This document shows positions 17,010 through 28,160 of a DNA stretch of 64,000 nucleotides, one piece after another. The notes under the pieces are model-generated. The model worked only from the letters and a program-made list of their open reading frames with translations, did no database searches and was not told the origin of the DNA. Both the position numbers and the translations under genes were made by a program. This DNA comes from Neisseria perflava (GTDB lineage Bacteria; Pseudomonadota; Gammaproteobacteria; Burkholderiales; Neisseriaceae), in contig NZ_CP136962.1 in the NCBI RefSeq assembly GCF_002863305.2, positions 1,860,001 to 1,924,000 on the forward strand, written 5' to 3'. Within the stretch, counting starts at the first letter, position 1. Each line of letters starts with the position of its first letter.

Positions 17010-18548
17010 CTATTTTTCCACCCTGCGGAAATGGTGCGGACGGAAACCGAGCGCGGCGAGGGAAACAAAGTAGAGGCCACCTCCCAAGGCAATCAGGACG
17101 CAGAGTTGGCCTGCTTTTTTAAAGCCACCGACGTGCACCCATTCAAACGGCAGATAATATTGCGCCAGCCACAAACCGCCGCCCATGACGACCAAAGAAA
17201 TGACCATTTTAACCAAAAACGCTGCCCAACCTTTACCGGGGCGGTAGATGCCGTGTTTGCGCAAAAGGAAAAACAGCAAACCTGCATTCAGACACGCGCC
17301 CAAACCGATAGCAAGGGACAAGCCGACGTGTTTAAGCGGCGAAATGAAAGCGAGGTTCATCAACTGCGTGCAAATCAGCGTGAAAATAGCGACTTTAACG
17401 GGGGTTTTGATGTTTTGGCGGGCGTAGAAACCGGGAGCCAACACTTTAATCATAATCAGACCGATCAAGCCGAAGGAATAGGCAATCAGCGCGTGTTGGG
17501 TCATTTGCGCGTCGTGCAGCGTAAATTCACGGTACATGAACAAGGTCGTAACCAGAGGGAAAGACAACACGGCAAGGCCGACGGCGGCAGGCAGGGTCAG
17601 CAGCATACACAGGCGCAAACCCCAGTCGAGCAGGCCGGAAAACTGCTCGGTATCCTGACTGGCGGCGTGTTTGGACAAGGTGGGCAGCAAAATCGTACCG
17701 AGTGCCACGCCCAAAACGCCGGTCGGCAATTCCATCAGTCGGTCGGCGTAATACATCCATGACACGCTGCCGGACTGCAAAAACGAGGCAAAAATGGTGT
17801 TGATAACCAAGGAAATCTGCGCCACGCTCACGCCCAAAATAGCCGGCCCCATCTGTTTCATTACGCGGTTGACCGCTGCGTCTTTAAAGCTGAGTTTGGG
17901 CATTTTCAAGAAGCCCAGTTTCGCCAACCAAGGCAGTTGGAACACCAGCTGCAACACGCCGCCGACAAATACTGCCCACGCTAACGCCATAACAGGCGGA
18001 TCGAAATACGGTACGAAGAACAGGGAAAAGACGATAAAGGAAATATTCAAAAAAGTCGGCGTAAAGGCGGGAATGCCGAATTTATGATAGGAGTTGAGTA
18101 TTGAGCCGACAAAAGACGACAAGGAAATCAAAAAGATATAAGGAAACGTTACCCGAAGCAGGTCGATGGAGAGCTGAAACTTATCGGCATCTTTGGCAAA
18201 ACCGGGCGCAGAAACATAAATCACCCACGGCGCGGCAAGTATGCCCAGTGCGGTAACAATGACCAACACAAACGACAACATACCGGCCACATGACGCACA
18301 AATGCCTGCGTGGCTTCGGGTGAGCGGGTTTCTTTGTATTCCGCCAAAATCGGTACGAAGGCTTGGGCAAATGCGCCCTCTGCAAACACGCGCCGTAGCA
18401 GGTTGGGCAGTTTGAACGCGACAAAAAACGCATCCGTCGCCATGCCTGCACCAAACGCACGGGCGATAATCGTATCGCGCACAAAACCTAAAATGCGCGA
18501 CACCATCGTCAGGCTGCCAACCTTGGCCAATGCTCCCAATAAATTCAT
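17010..18548 (-). CDS. murJ: Lipid II flippase MurJ (MviN)
   Basis: 512-residue inner-membrane protein with about 14 hydrophobic segments that moves lipid II to the periplasmic face for peptidoglycan synthesis. Signature N-terminus [20 protein letters not shown], then [18 protein letters not shown] and the [12 protein letters not shown] block. It lies nine bases downstream of lpxB, in what looks like a two-gene operon. Confidence 0.95.
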   Translation of the reverse strand: MNLLGALAKVGSLTMVSRILGFVRDTIIARAFGAGMATDAFFVAFKLPNLLRRVFAEGAFAQAFVPILAEYKETRSPEATQAFVRHVAGMLSFVLVIVTALGILAAPWVIYVSAPGFAKDADKFQLSIDLLRVTFPYIFLISLSSFVGSILNSYHKFGIPAFTPTFLNISFIVFSLFFVPYFDPPVMALAWAVFVGGVLQLVFQLPWLAKLGFLKMPKLSFKDAAVNRVMKQMGPAILGVSVAQISLVINTIFASFLQSGSVSWMYYADRLMELPTGVLGVALGTILLPTLSKHAASQDTEQFSGLLDWGLRLCMLLTLPAAVGLAVLSFPLVTTLFMYREFTLHDAQMTQHALIAYSFGLIGLIMIKVLAPGFYARQNIKTPVKVAIFTLICTQLMNLAFISPLKHVGLSLAIGLGACLNAGLLFFLLRKHGIYRPGKGWAAFLVKMVISLVVMGGGLWLAQYYLPFEWVHVGGFKKAGQLCVLIALGGGLYFVSLAALGFRPHHFRRVEK

Positions 18549-18557
18549 GTATTTTCC

Positions 18558-19733
18558 TTACTTGTCTTTCAGGCCGTCTGAAAATCCGGCTTCTTCCAAT
18601 ACTGCCGCCGCCGCCAATGCTGCCGTATCTTTTTTCAACAGCAGATGCAAGGCGTGGAAATCCTGTTCCAACACGGCCACGGCTTCAGGGTGGTCATACC
18701 AGTCTGCCACGGCCTGTGCCAGTTTTTCAGGGACGGCATCGTGTTGCAGCAGCTCGGGAACAGCGGTTTTACCCAACAAAATATTGGGCAAACCAACATG
18801 CGGCACTTTGATTTTGTTTTTCACATACGCATAAGTCAGCGGCGAAATTTTGTAGCTGATGACCATAGGCCGCTTGCACAAGGCCACTTCCAAAGTCGCC
18901 GTACCGCTGGTGACCAATACCACGTCGGCAGCGGTGCAAACCGTATCCGACTGCTTGTCGGTCAACGTAATGGGAAGGGCGGCAAATTCAGGTTGCGCCA
19001 AAATTTCACTAATGCGTTTGCGCGTTGCGACCGTCGCCACAGGCAGCAAAAACTGTGCCTTCGGATAACGTTTCAGCAGCAATAAGGCCGTCTGAAAAAA
19101 CACCACCGCCATGTAATCAATTTCGCTCACGCGGCTGCCGGGCAAGATGGCAAACACGGGCACGTCCGCAGGTACGTCCAGCTTCTGCCGCGCCGCCGCC
19201 CTATCCGCTTCCACCGGTATGGTTTGCGCCATCGGATGGCCGACAAACTCGGCTCTGCCTCCGGCATCGATATAAAGCTGTGGCTCCATCGGAAACAGGC
19301 ACAACACGCGGTTGACCTGATGCACGATTTTATTGACCCGTTCGCGCCGCCACGCCCAAACCGACGGGCTGACGTAATGAATGGTATGAATGCCTGCCTG
19401 CTTGAGTTTTTCTGCCACGCCGAGATTAAAGTCCGGCGCATCGATGCCGATAAACACATCCGGCTTGAGGCGGATTAAATCGTTCACCAGCCCTTTGCGG
19501 ATTTTCAAAATCTGCGGTAGGCGTTTGATAACCTCAACAAAACCGCGCACCGCCAGCTTTTCCTGATCGTACAAACTCTCAAAACCCTCCGCCTTCATGC
19601 GCTCGCCGCCGATGCCGGTAAACCGCGCGTTCGGGCAACGCGCCTTAATGGCACGGATTAAGTGTGCGCCGAGCAAGTCGCCGGAAGCTTCGCCGACGCT
19701 GATGGCGATAAGGGGGGAAGAATTGGAATTCAT
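18558..19733 (-). CDS. lpxB: Lipid-A-disaccharide synthase
   Basis: 391-residue GT-B enzyme joining UDP-diacylglucosamine and lipid X to make the lipid A disaccharide. G-E-A-S-G-D at residues 14-19 is the family hallmark, followed by G-I-G-G-E-R-M, G-I-D-A-P-D-F-N and Y-V-S-P-S-V-W-A-W-R. It runs into murJ and is separated from lpxA by 160 bases containing a DUS hairpin. The tail S-D-G-L-K-D-K is partly encoded by a DUS. Confidence 0.96.
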   Translation of the reverse strand: MNSNSSPLIAISVGEASGDLLGAHLIRAIKARCPNARFTGIGGERMKAEGFESLYDQEKLAVRGFVEVIKRLPQILKIRKGLVNDLIRLKPDVFIGIDAPDFNLGVAEKLKQAGIHTIHYVSPSVWAWRRERVNKIVHQVNRVLCLFPMEPQLYIDAGGRAEFVGHPMAQTIPVEADRAAARQKLDVPADVPVFAILPGSRVSEIDYMAVVFFQTALLLLKRYPKAQFLLPVATVATRKRISEILAQPEFAALPITLTDKQSDTVCTAADVVLVTSGTATLEVALCKRPMVISYKISPLTYAYVKNKIKVPHVGLPNILLGKTAVPELLQHDAVPEKLAQAVADWYDHPEAVAVLEQDFHALHLLLKKDTAALAAAAVLEEAGFSDGLKDK

Positions 19734-19851
19734 ATTGTTAAGGTTCGGAAGCTAAAAGATTTTGGGGCGGTCATTTGCCCACCCATTTTCAGACGGCATC
19801 GGCAGCAAACGGACAAAAAACCTGCCCTACTGCACGGATTTTTGCAATCCA

Positions 19852-19882
19852 AAGGCCGTCTGAAAAAGTTTCAGACGGCCTT
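19852..19882. terminator. DUS hairpin between lpxA and lpxB
   Basis: AAGGCCGTCTGAAA and TTTCAGACGGCCTT with a short loop, 12 bases past the lpxA stop on the minus strand. Confidence 0.65.
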
Positions 19883-19893
19883 CAATCCATCCA

Positions 19894-20670
19894 TCAATGG
19901 ATAATACCGCGTGTGGATTGTGCAAAAAAGTCTTTAAATACCGCCAATTCGCTTTGGGTTTCGGCGCGTTTCAGAATCTCTGCCTTGGCTTCTTCAAACG
20001 GAATGCCGCGATGGTAAATGGTTTTATACACATCTTTGACAGAGGCAATCTGTTCGGCCGTGAAACCGTTGCGGCGCATACCTTCGCTGTTGAGGCCGGC
20101 AGGTTCGGCGCGGTAGCCTGCAGCCATAAAGTATGGCGGTACGTCTTTGTGTACGCCGGCGGCAAACGCGGTCATGGCGTAGTCACCGATTTGGCAGAAT
20201 TGGAACACCAGCGTGTAGCCGCCCAAGACGACGTAGTCGCCGATGGTAACGTGACCTGCGAGTGAGGCGTTGTTAGCGAAGATAGTATGGTTGCCGACCA
20301 CGCAGTCATGGGCAAGGTGGCAGTAGGCCATAATCCAGTTGTCGTCGCCGATACGGGTTTCGCCGATGCCGGTAACCGTACCGAGGTTGAACGTCGTAAA
20401 TTCGCGGATGGTGTTGCCGTTGCCGATAATCAGCTTGGTCGGCTCGTCGCGGTATTTTTTGTCCTGCGGAATTTCGCCGAGGCTGGCAAATTGGAAAATG
20501 CGGTTGTTTTCACCGATGGTCGTATGGCCGTTGATGACGACGTGCGGACCGATTTCGGTATTCGCACCGATTTGGACATTGGGACCGATGATGCTGTACG
20601 GGCCGACTTTGACGCTGGAGTCGAGTTCGGCTTTGGGGTCGATGACGGCGGTCGGATGGATAAGGGTCAT
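19894..20670 (-). CDS. lpxA: UDP-N-acetylglucosamine acyltransferase
   Basis: 258 residues, almost entirely hexapeptide repeats (left-handed beta helix) up to about residue 190, followed by a helical tail. The catalytic His is in [10 protein letters not shown] near 122. It performs the first, cytoplasmic step of lipid A synthesis. Order lpxD-fabZ-lpxA is the usual proteobacterial arrangement. Confidence 0.96.
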   Translation of the reverse strand: MTLIHPTAVIDPKAELDSSVKVGPYSIIGPNVQIGANTEIGPHVVINGHTTIGENNRIFQFASLGEIPQDKKYRDEPTKLIIGNGNTIREFTTFNLGTVTGIGETRIGDDNWIMAYCHLAHDCVVGNHTIFANNASLAGHVTIGDYVVLGGYTLVFQFCQIGDYAMTAFAAGVHKDVPPYFMAAGYRAEPAGLNSEGMRRNGFTAEQIASVKDVYKTIYHRGIPFEEAKAEILKRAETQSELAVFKDFFAQSTRGIIH

Positions 20671-20709
20671 GCTGTTTCCTTGCTATCTGATACAGGTATT
20701 GCCTGCAAG

Positions 20710-20736
20710 ATGCCGTCTGAAGCTTTCAGACGGCCT
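20710..20736. repeat. Mixed-dialect DUS hairpin (AT-DUS facing AG-DUS)
   Basis: ATGCCGTCTGAA, the meningococcal/gonococcal form, is paired with the reverse complement of AGGCCGTCTGAA across three bases, between fabZ and lpxA. It is the clearest AT-form copy in the window. Confidence 0.8.
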
Positions 20737-20745
20737 GTCCCATTC

Positions 20746-21195
20746 TTACACCACGCGTTTGGCGCACATAATCACGGCTTCAACGGCAACTTGACCGTCG
20801 ACTTTGGCAACGGCGTTGAATTTGCCGATACCGCGTTTGTTGGTCAACAGCTCGACTTCAAAAACCAGTTGGTCGCCGGGGATGACTTGGCGTTTGAAAC
20901 GGGCGTCGTCGATACCGGCGAAGAAGAAGAATTCGTTTTCTTTGCGGCCGCCCTCGCTGAGGATGGCGAGTGTGCCGCACGCTTGCGCCATGGCTTCGAT
21001 GATCAGCACGCCGGGCATCACGGGCAGGTCGGGAAAGTGGCCTTGGAACTGCGGCTCGTTCATGGTGACATTTTTAATCGCAGTCAGGGTTTTCATCGGT
21101 TCGAACGCAGTAATGCGGTCGAGTTGCAAAAACGGATAACGGTGTGGGATAAGTTTTTGAATGTCTTTGGCTTCGATCGGGAGTTGTACGTCCAT
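20746..21195 (-). CDS. fabZ: (3R)-hydroxyacyl-ACP dehydratase
   Basis: 149-residue hot-dog-fold enzyme of fatty acid elongation. The catalytic His is in [12 protein letters not shown] (residue 18) and the Glu in [12 protein letters not shown] near 65. It draws on the same hydroxyacyl-ACP pool as LpxA and LpxD, which explains the conserved neighbourhood. Confidence 0.96.
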   Translation of the reverse strand: MDVQLPIEAKDIQKLIPHRYPFLQLDRITAFEPMKTLTAIKNVTMNEPQFQGHFPDLPVMPGVLIIEAMAQACGTLAILSEGGRKENEFFFFAGIDDARFKRQVIPGDQLVFEVELLTNKRGIGKFNAVAKVDGQVAVEAVIMCAKRVV

Positions 21196-21268
21196 GATGT
21201 TCGTCTTTCCTTGTTTGTATTGGGTTTAAACGTATTCGGATGCGGGGTGCGGACTGTTTGCGCCGCAT

Positions 21269-22309
21269 TTAGGCTTCGTCGCTGTCGGCAAGCTGTTTTT
21301 CCAGCGTTTTGAGGCGTTTGTTCATTTCGCTCAAACGGTGGATATAAACGGCATTGCGCGCCCAGTCTTTGTAGCCCGACATCGGGAAAATACCGGCCAA
21401 ATGCTGGCCGCTTTCGGTAATACTGTGGGTAACGGATGTACCGCCGCCGATGGTGGTTTTATCGGCGATTTCGATGTGTCCGACCGTGCCGACGCCGCCG
21501 CCGATAATGCAATAATTGCCGATGGTGACGCTGCCGGAAATACCGGTTTTGGCGGCGATAACGGTGTGCGCACCGATTTTGCAGTTGTGGCCGATTTGGA
21601 CTTGGTTGTCGATTTTGGTGCCGTTGCCGACGGTCGTATCGCTCATTGCGCCGCGGTCGATATTGGTGTTCGAACCGATTTCCACATCATCGCCCAGCGT
21701 GACTGCGCCGGTTTGCGGAATTTTAAACCATGAATCGCCGGCGAAGGCCAAGCCGAAACCGTCCGCACCGATGACTGCGCCGCTGTGGATTTCGACACGG
21801 TTGCCCAAAGTGCAGCCGTAATAGATAACGGCGTTGGGATGCAGCACGACTTCATCGCCCAACGTGCAATCGTGTTGGACAACGGCATTGGCCAAAATAC
21901 GGCAGCCTTCGCCTAATACGGCATTCGCGCCGATATAGGCATTTGCGCCGATTTCGCAGCTTGCCGGTACTTTGGCGCTGGCCTCGACAACGGCAGTCGG
22001 ATGTACGCCGCCCTGTGCTTTGACAATCGGCGAGAACAATCGTGCCACTTTGGCAAAATAAAGATAAGGGTCGGCAGCCACAATCAGGTTGCGGCCCGCA
22101 AATTCGTCTGCGGCTTTCGGCGACACAATCACTGCGCCTGCCTGGCTGTCGTGTACTTCAGCTTTGTATTTCGGATTGGCCAAAAAGCTGATGTGTTCCG
22201 CCTGCGCCTGATCCAACGGACGGACGGCGGTAATGGCGATGTCTTCGCCTTTCCATTCGCCGCCGAGCTGGGAAACGATTTGGGACAGGGTGTATGCTTG
22301 TGAAGTCAT
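21269..22309 (-). CDS. lpxD: UDP-3-O-(3-hydroxyacyl)glucosamine N-acyltransferase
   Basis: 346 residues: an N-terminal uridine-binding domain (about 1-100), many hexapeptide repeats (about 105-300), and a C-terminal helix. The catalytic His lies in Q-I-G-H-N-C-K-I-G near 239. Third enzyme of lipid A synthesis. It follows skp and precedes fabZ. Confidence 0.96.
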   Translation of the reverse strand: MTSQAYTLSQIVSQLGGEWKGEDIAITAVRPLDQAQAEHISFLANPKYKAEVHDSQAGAVIVSPKAADEFAGRNLIVAADPYLYFAKVARLFSPIVKAQGGVHPTAVVEASAKVPASCEIGANAYIGANAVLGEGCRILANAVVQHDCTLGDEVVLHPNAVIYYGCTLGNRVEIHSGAVIGADGFGLAFAGDSWFKIPQTGAVTLGDDVEIGSNTNIDRGAMSDTTVGNGTKIDNQVQIGHNCKIGAHTVIAAKTGISGSVTIGNYCIIGGGVGTVGHIEIADKTTIGGGTSVTHSITESGQHLAGIFPMSGYKDWARNAVYIHRLSEMNKRLKTLEKQLADSDEA

Positions 22310-22330
22310 GATAATCTGCCGTCAAGATGT

Positions 22331-22371
22331 CAGGCCGTCTGAAAGATGCCGGTTTGGATTTCAGACGGCCT
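22331..22371. terminator. Inverted DUS pair between skp and lpxD
   Basis: AGGCCGTCTGAAA and TTTCAGACGGCCT flank a loop of about 15 bases in the skp-lpxD gap. Confidence 0.6.
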
Positions 22372-22410
22372 TAGATTTGTCTGTATGGTCACATTCGCTG
22401 CCGAGCAGGG

Positions 22411-22920
22411 TCAGTGTGCGTTTAGGGCTTTGATAACGCTGTCGGTAATGTCGTAGCGGCCGTTGACGTAAATCACGTCCTGCAAGATGAAGTCGTAACC
22501 TTCGCGTTTGGCTAAATCGACGATGACGCGGTTGGCATTTTGCTGGAGCGCGGCGAATTCTTCATTGCGGCGCAAGTTGTAGTCTTCAGCCAACTCGGCC
22601 TGCTGCTTGCGGAATTTTTGTACCAGATTGCGCCATTTTTGGGTTTCCGCTTCCCTTTGGCTGTCGCTGAGTTTGTCGCTACTCAGTTTTTGCTCCAAAG
22701 CCTCGCCTTCCTGCTGCAGCTTTTGCAAGACGGTTTGACGGCTTTTGAACTCTTTTTCCAAAGTCATCTGAATGCTTTGCGCCTGCTTGGATTCCTGATA
22801 AACGCGCTCGGTATTGATAAAACCGATTTTCTGCACGCCATCCGCCGCCGCTTGCGGCAACAGCACGAAACCCGGCAGGGCTACGGCGAGGACACGGAGG
22901 GTGTCGGCTATTTTACTCAT
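22411..22920 (-). CDS. skp: Periplasmic chaperone Skp/OmpH
   Basis: 169 residues with a signal peptide ([20 protein letters not shown], cut after A-A-A or A-D-G) and the Skp core [13 protein letters not shown], then long helical arms rich in Gln, Glu and Lys. It escorts unfolded outer-membrane proteins to BamA, encoded next door. The ATG at 22920 has an AAGGA site and yields the signal peptide; the longer open frame to 23004 does not. Confidence 0.92.
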   Translation of the reverse strand: MSKIADTLRVLAVALPGFVLLPQAAADGVQKIGFINTERVYQESKQAQSIQMTLEKEFKSRQTVLQKLQQEGEALEQKLSSDKLSDSQREAETQKWRNLVQKFRKQQAELAEDYNLRRNEEFAALQQNANRVIVDLAKREGYDFILQDVIYVNGRYDITDSVIKALNAH

Positions 22921-22984
22921 GATAAAAATCCTTGCTTGAAAACAAACGGGCGGTTTGCAATAAGCTTGCCGCCAATCTGCCATG

Positions 22985-23022
22985 AGGCCGTCTGAAACGG
23001 ACAAACCCGGTTTCAGACGGCC
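22985..23022. terminator. Inverted DUS pair between bamA and skp
   Basis: AGGCCGTCTGAAAC and GTTTCAGACGGCCT flank a short loop ten bases after the bamA stop. Confidence 0.65.
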
Positions 23023-23031
23023 TAAACATCA

Positions 23032-25434
23032 TCAGAATGTCGTACCGAGTTGGAATTGGAAGCGTTGGATTTCGTCGCCTTCTTTTTTCTTAATCGGATA
23101 AGCATAACTGAACTTCATCGGACCCAGCGGAGAGAGCCAAGTCACGGCAGCACCGGCAGAGTAACGCAATTCGTTTTTGAATGTCGATTTGTGCGTTGTG
23201 CCTACGCCATACACGTTTTGGAGCGCGCCATTAGTGTAATAAGAATTGCTGCTGCTGTCGTTGTAGGTTTTGTCATCCCACACGCTGCCCGCATCGGCAA
23301 ACAGGCTCAGACGGACGGTACGCGAGTCTTTAATGCCCGGCATCGGGAAGAGCAACTCTGCGGAAACGTTGGCTTTTTTGTTACCGCCGTAGCTGATTTT
23401 CTCGCCGTATTCATCATAGACTTTCGGGCCCAGCGTACCGCTTTCAAAGCCGCGGACAGAGCCTAAGCCGCCGCCGTAGAAGTTTTCAAAGAACGGCATG
23501 GTTTTGGTTTTGCCGTAGCCGTTGCCATAACCGACTTCGCCACCCAGCATCAATGTGAAATCTTTGCTCAACGGGAAGAACCAAGTTTGGTTGTGGGTCA
23601 GGGTGTAGTATTGCAGGTCGCTGCCCGGCAAGGCGATTTCGCCGTTTACGCCGGTCAGGTAACCGCGGGTCGGCCACAAGGCATTGTCGGTTTTGTTGCG
23701 GCCCCAGCCGATGGTACCTTTGTACAACCAGCCTTTGAAGTTACCCACGCCGCTGCCGTCACCTTTACCATATTGGTTGATAAAGTCGGCATAGCGTTTA
23801 GGCGCGCCTTTGTAGGTGTTCACGGTCAGACGCTCTGCGGCCAAACCGAAATTCACACGGTCATATTCGGTAACCGGAATACCGATACGCAAACCGCCGC
23901 CGAAAGTCGTGGTTTTATATTGTTTCGCGCTGGAAGAAGCTTTACGCGGGTCGTAAGACTTGCCGTAAAGGTCGTAGCCCAAGCTTACGCCGTCAGGTGT
24001 GAAATATGGGTCGGTAAACGACAATGAGCCGTTTACTGTGGTTTTACTGCGGGAAGCGCGCAGGGCAACGGATTTACCCGTACCGAACAGGTTGTCTTGA
24101 GCCACGCCGGCAGACATCACCAAACCGGTATCCTGAACCCAACCTGCGCTCAAGTCGAGCGAGCCGGTAGAACGTTCGGTCAGGCTCATGTTCAGGTCAA
24201 CTTGGTCAGGCGTATTGGCCACAGGAACCGCATCAAATTGAACGTTGTCGAAGTAGCCCAACAACTCAACGCGCTCTTTAGAACGTTGCAGTTTGGCAGA
24301 GTCGTAAGGCGCCGATTCCATTTGGCGCAACTCGCGGCGGATGACTTCGTCACGGGTTTTGTTGTTGCCGGTAATGTTGATTTCGTTCACATAGATTTTG
24401 CGGCCCGGTTGAACGGTCAGCACAAAATCAACGGTATGCGTTTCGGCATTTGGAATCGGTTGGACATTGATTTCACTGAATGCGTAACCTGCCTGACCCA
24501 TGCGGTTTTGGATGGCTTCGAGCGAATTGGACATTTGCGCGCGCTCGTACCATTTGCCCGGCTTCATGGTCAGCAGTTTTTCCAAATCTTCTTTCGGCAC
24601 TTCCAGCGTATCGCCTTCGATGCGTACATTGCCCCAACGGAAGCGGTCGCCTTCGCTGACGGTTACTTTAATGGTTTGCTTAGTTTTGTCTTCGTTGGTT
24701 TGGATATCGGTATCCAAAATACGGAAGTTGAAGTAGCCGTTGTTTTGGTAGTAATTGGTGACTTTTTCCATGTCCTGAGCAAATTTTTGCTCATTGAACT
24801 GGTTGCTCTTAGTGATCCAAGTCCACATGCCGCCTTCGCTCAGGGACATTTGTTTCATCAGACGGCGGTCGGAATAAACTTCGTTGCCCTCAAAGGAAAT
24901 ATCGGTAATCTTGGTAGATTTGCCCTCTTCGATGGCAATATCGATAGACACGCGGTTGCGGGCGAGTTTGGTAACGGTCGGCGTGATTTGGACAGACTGT
25001 TTGCCACGGCTCAAATACTCTTCTTTCAAACCGGCAACGGCTTGGTTCAGCGTTGCTTGGTTGAAGTATTGGGATTGCGCCAAACCGAAAGCTTCAAGGT
25101 TTTTCTTGATGGCATCGTTTTGCAGCATTTTCGCGCCGGTAATATTGAGCGAGCTGATGGTCGGACGCTCAATCACGGTCAGCAGGACTTGATTGTCCAT
25201 GGTTTCGACGCGTACGTCGTCAAAGAAACCGGTTGCGTAGAGTTTTTTGATGATTTCTTCACTGCGCGCATCATTGAAATTATCACCGACTTTAACGGGC
25301 AGGTAGTTGAAGACGGTACTCGGCTCGGTGCGTTGCAGGCCTTCGACGCGGATGTCCTGAATGGTAAAGTCAGCCAATGCCAGTGGAGACAGGCTCAATA
25401 CCATTAAAGCGGAAGCAATCTGGTTCAGTTTCAT
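23032..25434 (-). CDS. bamA: Outer-membrane protein assembly factor BamA (Omp85)
   Basis: 800-residue essential insertase for outer-membrane beta-barrels. Signal peptide at 1-21 (ends A-L-A), then five POTRA domains to about residue 420, starting F-T-I-Q-D-I-R-V-E-G-L-Q-R, and a 16-strand barrel. The lid-lock motif V-R-G-F-E-S-G is near 655 and the protein ends with the beta-signal F-Q-L-G-T-T-F. It lies three bases after rseP and before skp, the usual order. Confidence 0.97.
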   Translation of the reverse strand: MKLNQIASALMVLSLSPLALADFTIQDIRVEGLQRTEPSTVFNYLPVKVGDNFNDARSEEIIKKLYATGFFDDVRVETMDNQVLLTVIERPTISSLNITGAKMLQNDAIKKNLEAFGLAQSQYFNQATLNQAVAGLKEEYLSRGKQSVQITPTVTKLARNRVSIDIAIEEGKSTKITDISFEGNEVYSDRRLMKQMSLSEGGMWTWITKSNQFNEQKFAQDMEKVTNYYQNNGYFNFRILDTDIQTNEDKTKQTIKVTVSEGDRFRWGNVRIEGDTLEVPKEDLEKLLTMKPGKWYERAQMSNSLEAIQNRMGQAGYAFSEINVQPIPNAETHTVDFVLTVQPGRKIYVNEINITGNNKTRDEVIRRELRQMESAPYDSAKLQRSKERVELLGYFDNVQFDAVPVANTPDQVDLNMSLTERSTGSLDLSAGWVQDTGLVMSAGVAQDNLFGTGKSVALRASRSKTTVNGSLSFTDPYFTPDGVSLGYDLYGKSYDPRKASSSAKQYKTTTFGGGLRIGIPVTEYDRVNFGLAAERLTVNTYKGAPKRYADFINQYGKGDGSGVGNFKGWLYKGTIGWGRNKTDNALWPTRGYLTGVNGEIALPGSDLQYYTLTHNQTWFFPLSKDFTLMLGGEVGYGNGYGKTKTMPFFENFYGGGLGSVRGFESGTLGPKVYDEYGEKISYGGNKKANVSAELLFPMPGIKDSRTVRLSLFADAGSVWDDKTYNDSSSNSYYTNGALQNVYGVGTTHKSTFKNELRYSAGAAVTWLSPLGPMKFSYAYPIKKKEGDEIQRFQFQLGTTF

Positions 25435-25437
25435 AAA

Positions 25438-26778
25438 TTATCCAAACAAACGGTTGATGTCATTAAAGAAAGCCACAGCCATCATCAAAAGCATGGCTGC
25501 CAGTCCGAAGCGCAGGCCGACTACCTGTATGCGCTCGCTCAAAGGCTTTCCGCGTATCCATTCGGCGGTATAGAAAACCAGATGTCCGCCGTCTAAAACG
25601 GGTATGGGCAAAAGGTTCAACACGCCTAAGCTGATGCTGACCAAGGCCAGAAATTCGAGGTAGCTCTGCAATCCGAGTTTAGCGGATTGTCCGGCGACAT
25701 CGGCAATGGTCAGGGGACCGGAAATATGGTTCAAAGAGGCATTGCCCGTAACCAGTTTTCCGAAAAATTTGAGGGTCGTCCACGAATAGTTGACGGTTTT
25801 GTTCCAACCCAATTCAAAGGCTTGGGCAACGGAAGGCGTATAACGGTAGCGGATGGTTTTATCCCACTCTTTATCCGCCTGAGCGGCAAGCCCTGCTCTA
25901 CCCACCAGCACGCCTGCCGACTGCTCGACGCTGTCCGGACGGATAGCGGTCGCCAGTATTTTACCGGCGCGCTCGTAAGTCAGTTCGATTCGTTTGCCGG
26001 GGCTGGCGCGGAAGAGTTCCGTCCATGCCTGCCAGCTTTCGATGGGCTTCCCATCGGCGGTCAGCAGTTTGTCGTTTTCCTTCAAACCTGCTTTTTCGGC
26101 CGGACTATTGGCCAAGACTTTGCCGATGCGGTTAGTAATTCTAAAAGGCAAAAGGCCGATGTTGCCTTGGCTTTTCGCAACTTTACCTGCTTCAGGCGTA
26201 CCGGCGGCATCAATTATGCGGATGGCTTGGGTATTTGAGGCCGTCTGAACAGCGACTTTTACAGGGCCAGCTTCAAGGTTCAACACCATCTCGGTTTGCG
26301 CATCGCTCCAGTCTTTAACGGCGATTCCGTTGACCGATACAATTTTATCGCCTGCCTGAAAACCTGCTTTGGCGGCAATACTGGCAGGCTCGACCATGTC
26401 GACATAGGGGCGCAACTCGGTTACGCCGAAGGAAAAGCTCAAACCGTAAAGCAAAACGGCCAAAATCAAATTGGTCAAAGGGCCGGCGACGACAATGGCG
26501 ATGCGCTTGGCCGGATGCTGCTTGTCAAAGGCGTACGGCAAATCTGCTTCTGCCACCTCGCCTTCGCGCGTATCGACCATTTTAACGTAACCGCCCAGCG
26601 GAATCGGGGCAAGACACCACTCGGTATCGCCGCGTTTTCGGGTGAAAAAGGGCTTACCGAAGCCGATGGAAAAGCGCACGACTTTAACACCGCACCAGCG
26701 GGCAACAATATAGTGTCCGAACTCATGCAGGCTGACCAAAATCAGAATGGCGACGATAAAGGCTAAAAAGGTTTGCAA
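25438..26778 (-). CDS. rseP: Site-2 intramembrane zinc protease RseP
   Basis: 446 residues with four expected membrane segments. The zinc motif H-E-F-G-H is at 18-22 and the second metal motif is in [12 protein letters not shown] near 395; two central PDZ domains (G-F-Q-A-G-D-K-I and G-L-K-E-N-D-K-L). It clips membrane anchors such as anti-sigma factors and signal peptides. Nearly contiguous with bamA. Confidence 0.95.
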   Translation of the reverse strand: MQTFLAFIVAILILVSLHEFGHYIVARWCGVKVVRFSIGFGKPFFTRKRGDTEWCLAPIPLGGYVKMVDTREGEVAEADLPYAFDKQHPAKRIAIVVAGPLTNLILAVLLYGLSFSFGVTELRPYVDMVEPASIAAKAGFQAGDKIVSVNGIAVKDWSDAQTEMVLNLEAGPVKVAVQTASNTQAIRIIDAAGTPEAGKVAKSQGNIGLLPFRITNRIGKVLANSPAEKAGLKENDKLLTADGKPIESWQAWTELFRASPGKRIELTYERAGKILATAIRPDSVEQSAGVLVGRAGLAAQADKEWDKTIRYRYTPSVAQAFELGWNKTVNYSWTTLKFFGKLVTGNASLNHISGPLTIADVAGQSAKLGLQSYLEFLALVSISLGVLNLLPIPVLDGGHLVFYTAEWIRGKPLSERIQVVGLRFGLAAMLLMMAVAFFNDINRLFG

Positions 26779-26815
26779 AAAAATCCCCTGAGTGGAGTGT
26801 GATCATCAACGGATA

Positions 26816-26827
26816 AGGTCGTCTGAA
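26816..26827 (+). repeat. AGGTCGTCTGAA uptake-sequence variant
   Basis: Exact match to the mucosa-type DUS dialect, between rseP and dxr. Another copy lies at 45860-45871 in reverse. Confidence 0.7.
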
Positions 26828-26909
26828 AACCGATTATAAAGGCAGTTGTTCCATTTTGTCTGCCTAAATGCCAAGCGGTTGACGTTTCAGACGGCCTGTC
26901 ATTGAAGCT

Positions 26910-28091
26910 TTACTGTTTGCCGATAAAGGCTTCTGCCTGCCTGCGTGTTTGCGCGTCCTGCGCCAGCAGGCCTTCGATATCGTGACGGCCGTCTGAAAAA
27001 TCTTGGGCAAGGCAGTGGGCAACGACTTTAGCAATATCGGTAAACTTAATGCGTTTATCTAAAAAAGCGGCTACGGCAACCTCGTTGGCAGCGTTCAACA
27101 CGCAAGGTGCAGCACCGCCTGCATTCATGGCCTGATAGGCAAGTTTCAAACATGGGAAACGGTCAAAGTCAGGCTTTTGGAAGGTCAATGCGGACAATGC
27201 GCCGAAATCCAGTTCGCCCACGCCGGAATCGATGCGTTCGGGCAGGCCCAAGCAATAAGCAATCGGCGTACGCATATCGGGATTGCCCAACTGCGCCAAT
27301 ACCGAACCATCGCGATAACGCACCATGCTGTGTATCACGGATTGCGGATGAATGACGACTTCCAGTTTTTCCGGCGGACAGTTAAACAGCCAATGCGCCT
27401 CAATCAACTCCAAGCCCTTATTCATCATTGACGCGGAATCGACGGAAATTTTGCGCCCCATGCTCCAATTCGGATGCTTGACCGCCTGCTCGGGCGTAAT
27501 GCTGTCAAATGTACTTAAATCGGTGTTAAGGAAGGGGCCGCCCGATGCAGTCAGAATAATCGAATTGATACCGTGCTCATTCAGACGGCCTGTGTAATCC
27601 CTTGGCAATACTTGGAAGATGGCGTTGTGTTCGCTGTCAATCGGCAAGACAGTAGCGCCGTTTTGACAGGCGGTTTCCATAAACAATGCGCCGGAAACCA
27701 CCAGTGTTTCTTTGTTTGCCAGATAAATGGTTTTGCCTTTTTGAGCGGCGGCTACAGCCGACGGCAAACCGGCCGCGCCGACAATGGCACACATCACGCC
27801 GCTGACTTCGTCGGCAGAGGCGACATCAATCAGGGCTTGAGAACCATATAAAACCTGTGTATCGATGCCTTCTTGTTTGAGTTTCTTTTCCAGCTCAGCG
27901 GCATGGCCGGCATCGCCGACAACAGCATATTCCGGACGGAACTGTTTGCATTGCGCCGCCAGCTTGTCCACCTGCCTATGCCCTGCCAGCGCGAACACGC
28001 GGAATTTTTCGGGATGGCGAGAGACAACGTCTAAAGTGCTTTCGCCTATGCTGCCGGTACTGCCTAATATGGTCAGAACTTGTTGTGTCAT
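26910..28091 (-). CDS. dxr: 1-deoxy-D-xylulose 5-phosphate reductoisomerase
   Basis: 393 residues catalysing the second step of the MEP isoprenoid pathway. The NADPH-binding G-S-T-G-S-I-G-E lies at residues 9-16; metal and substrate contacts are in [10 protein letters not shown] and S-M-M-N-K-G-L-E. I set the start at 28091 ([10 protein letters not shown]), because the longer frame to 28160 adds 23 unrelated residues. It feeds uppS, two genes upstream in the transcript. Confidence 0.95.
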   Translation of the reverse strand: MTQQVLTILGSTGSIGESTLDVVSRHPEKFRVFALAGHRQVDKLAAQCKQFRPEYAVVGDAGHAAELEKKLKQEGIDTQVLYGSQALIDVASADEVSGVMCAIVGAAGLPSAVAAAQKGKTIYLANKETLVVSGALFMETACQNGATVLPIDSEHNAIFQVLPRDYTGRLNEHGINSIILTASGGPFLNTDLSTFDSITPEQAVKHPNWSMGRKISVDSASMMNKGLELIEAHWLFNCPPEKLEVVIHPQSVIHSMVRYRDGSVLAQLGNPDMRTPIAYCLGLPERIDSGVGELDFGALSALTFQKPDFDRFPCLKLAYQAMNAGGAAPCVLNAANEVAVAAFLDKRIKFTDIAKVVAHCLAQDFSDGRHDIEGLLAQDAQTRRQAEAFIGKQ

Positions 28092-28160
28092 GGTGTGTTC
28101 TTTGTGTGCTGTGCAAACGGTATTCATTGTGTTTGAAATAAATTTCTTTGCCATTTCCAA

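Noticed and set aside
24097..25407. 436-codon frame antisense to bamA
   Set aside because: Shadow of bamA with no recognisable domain.
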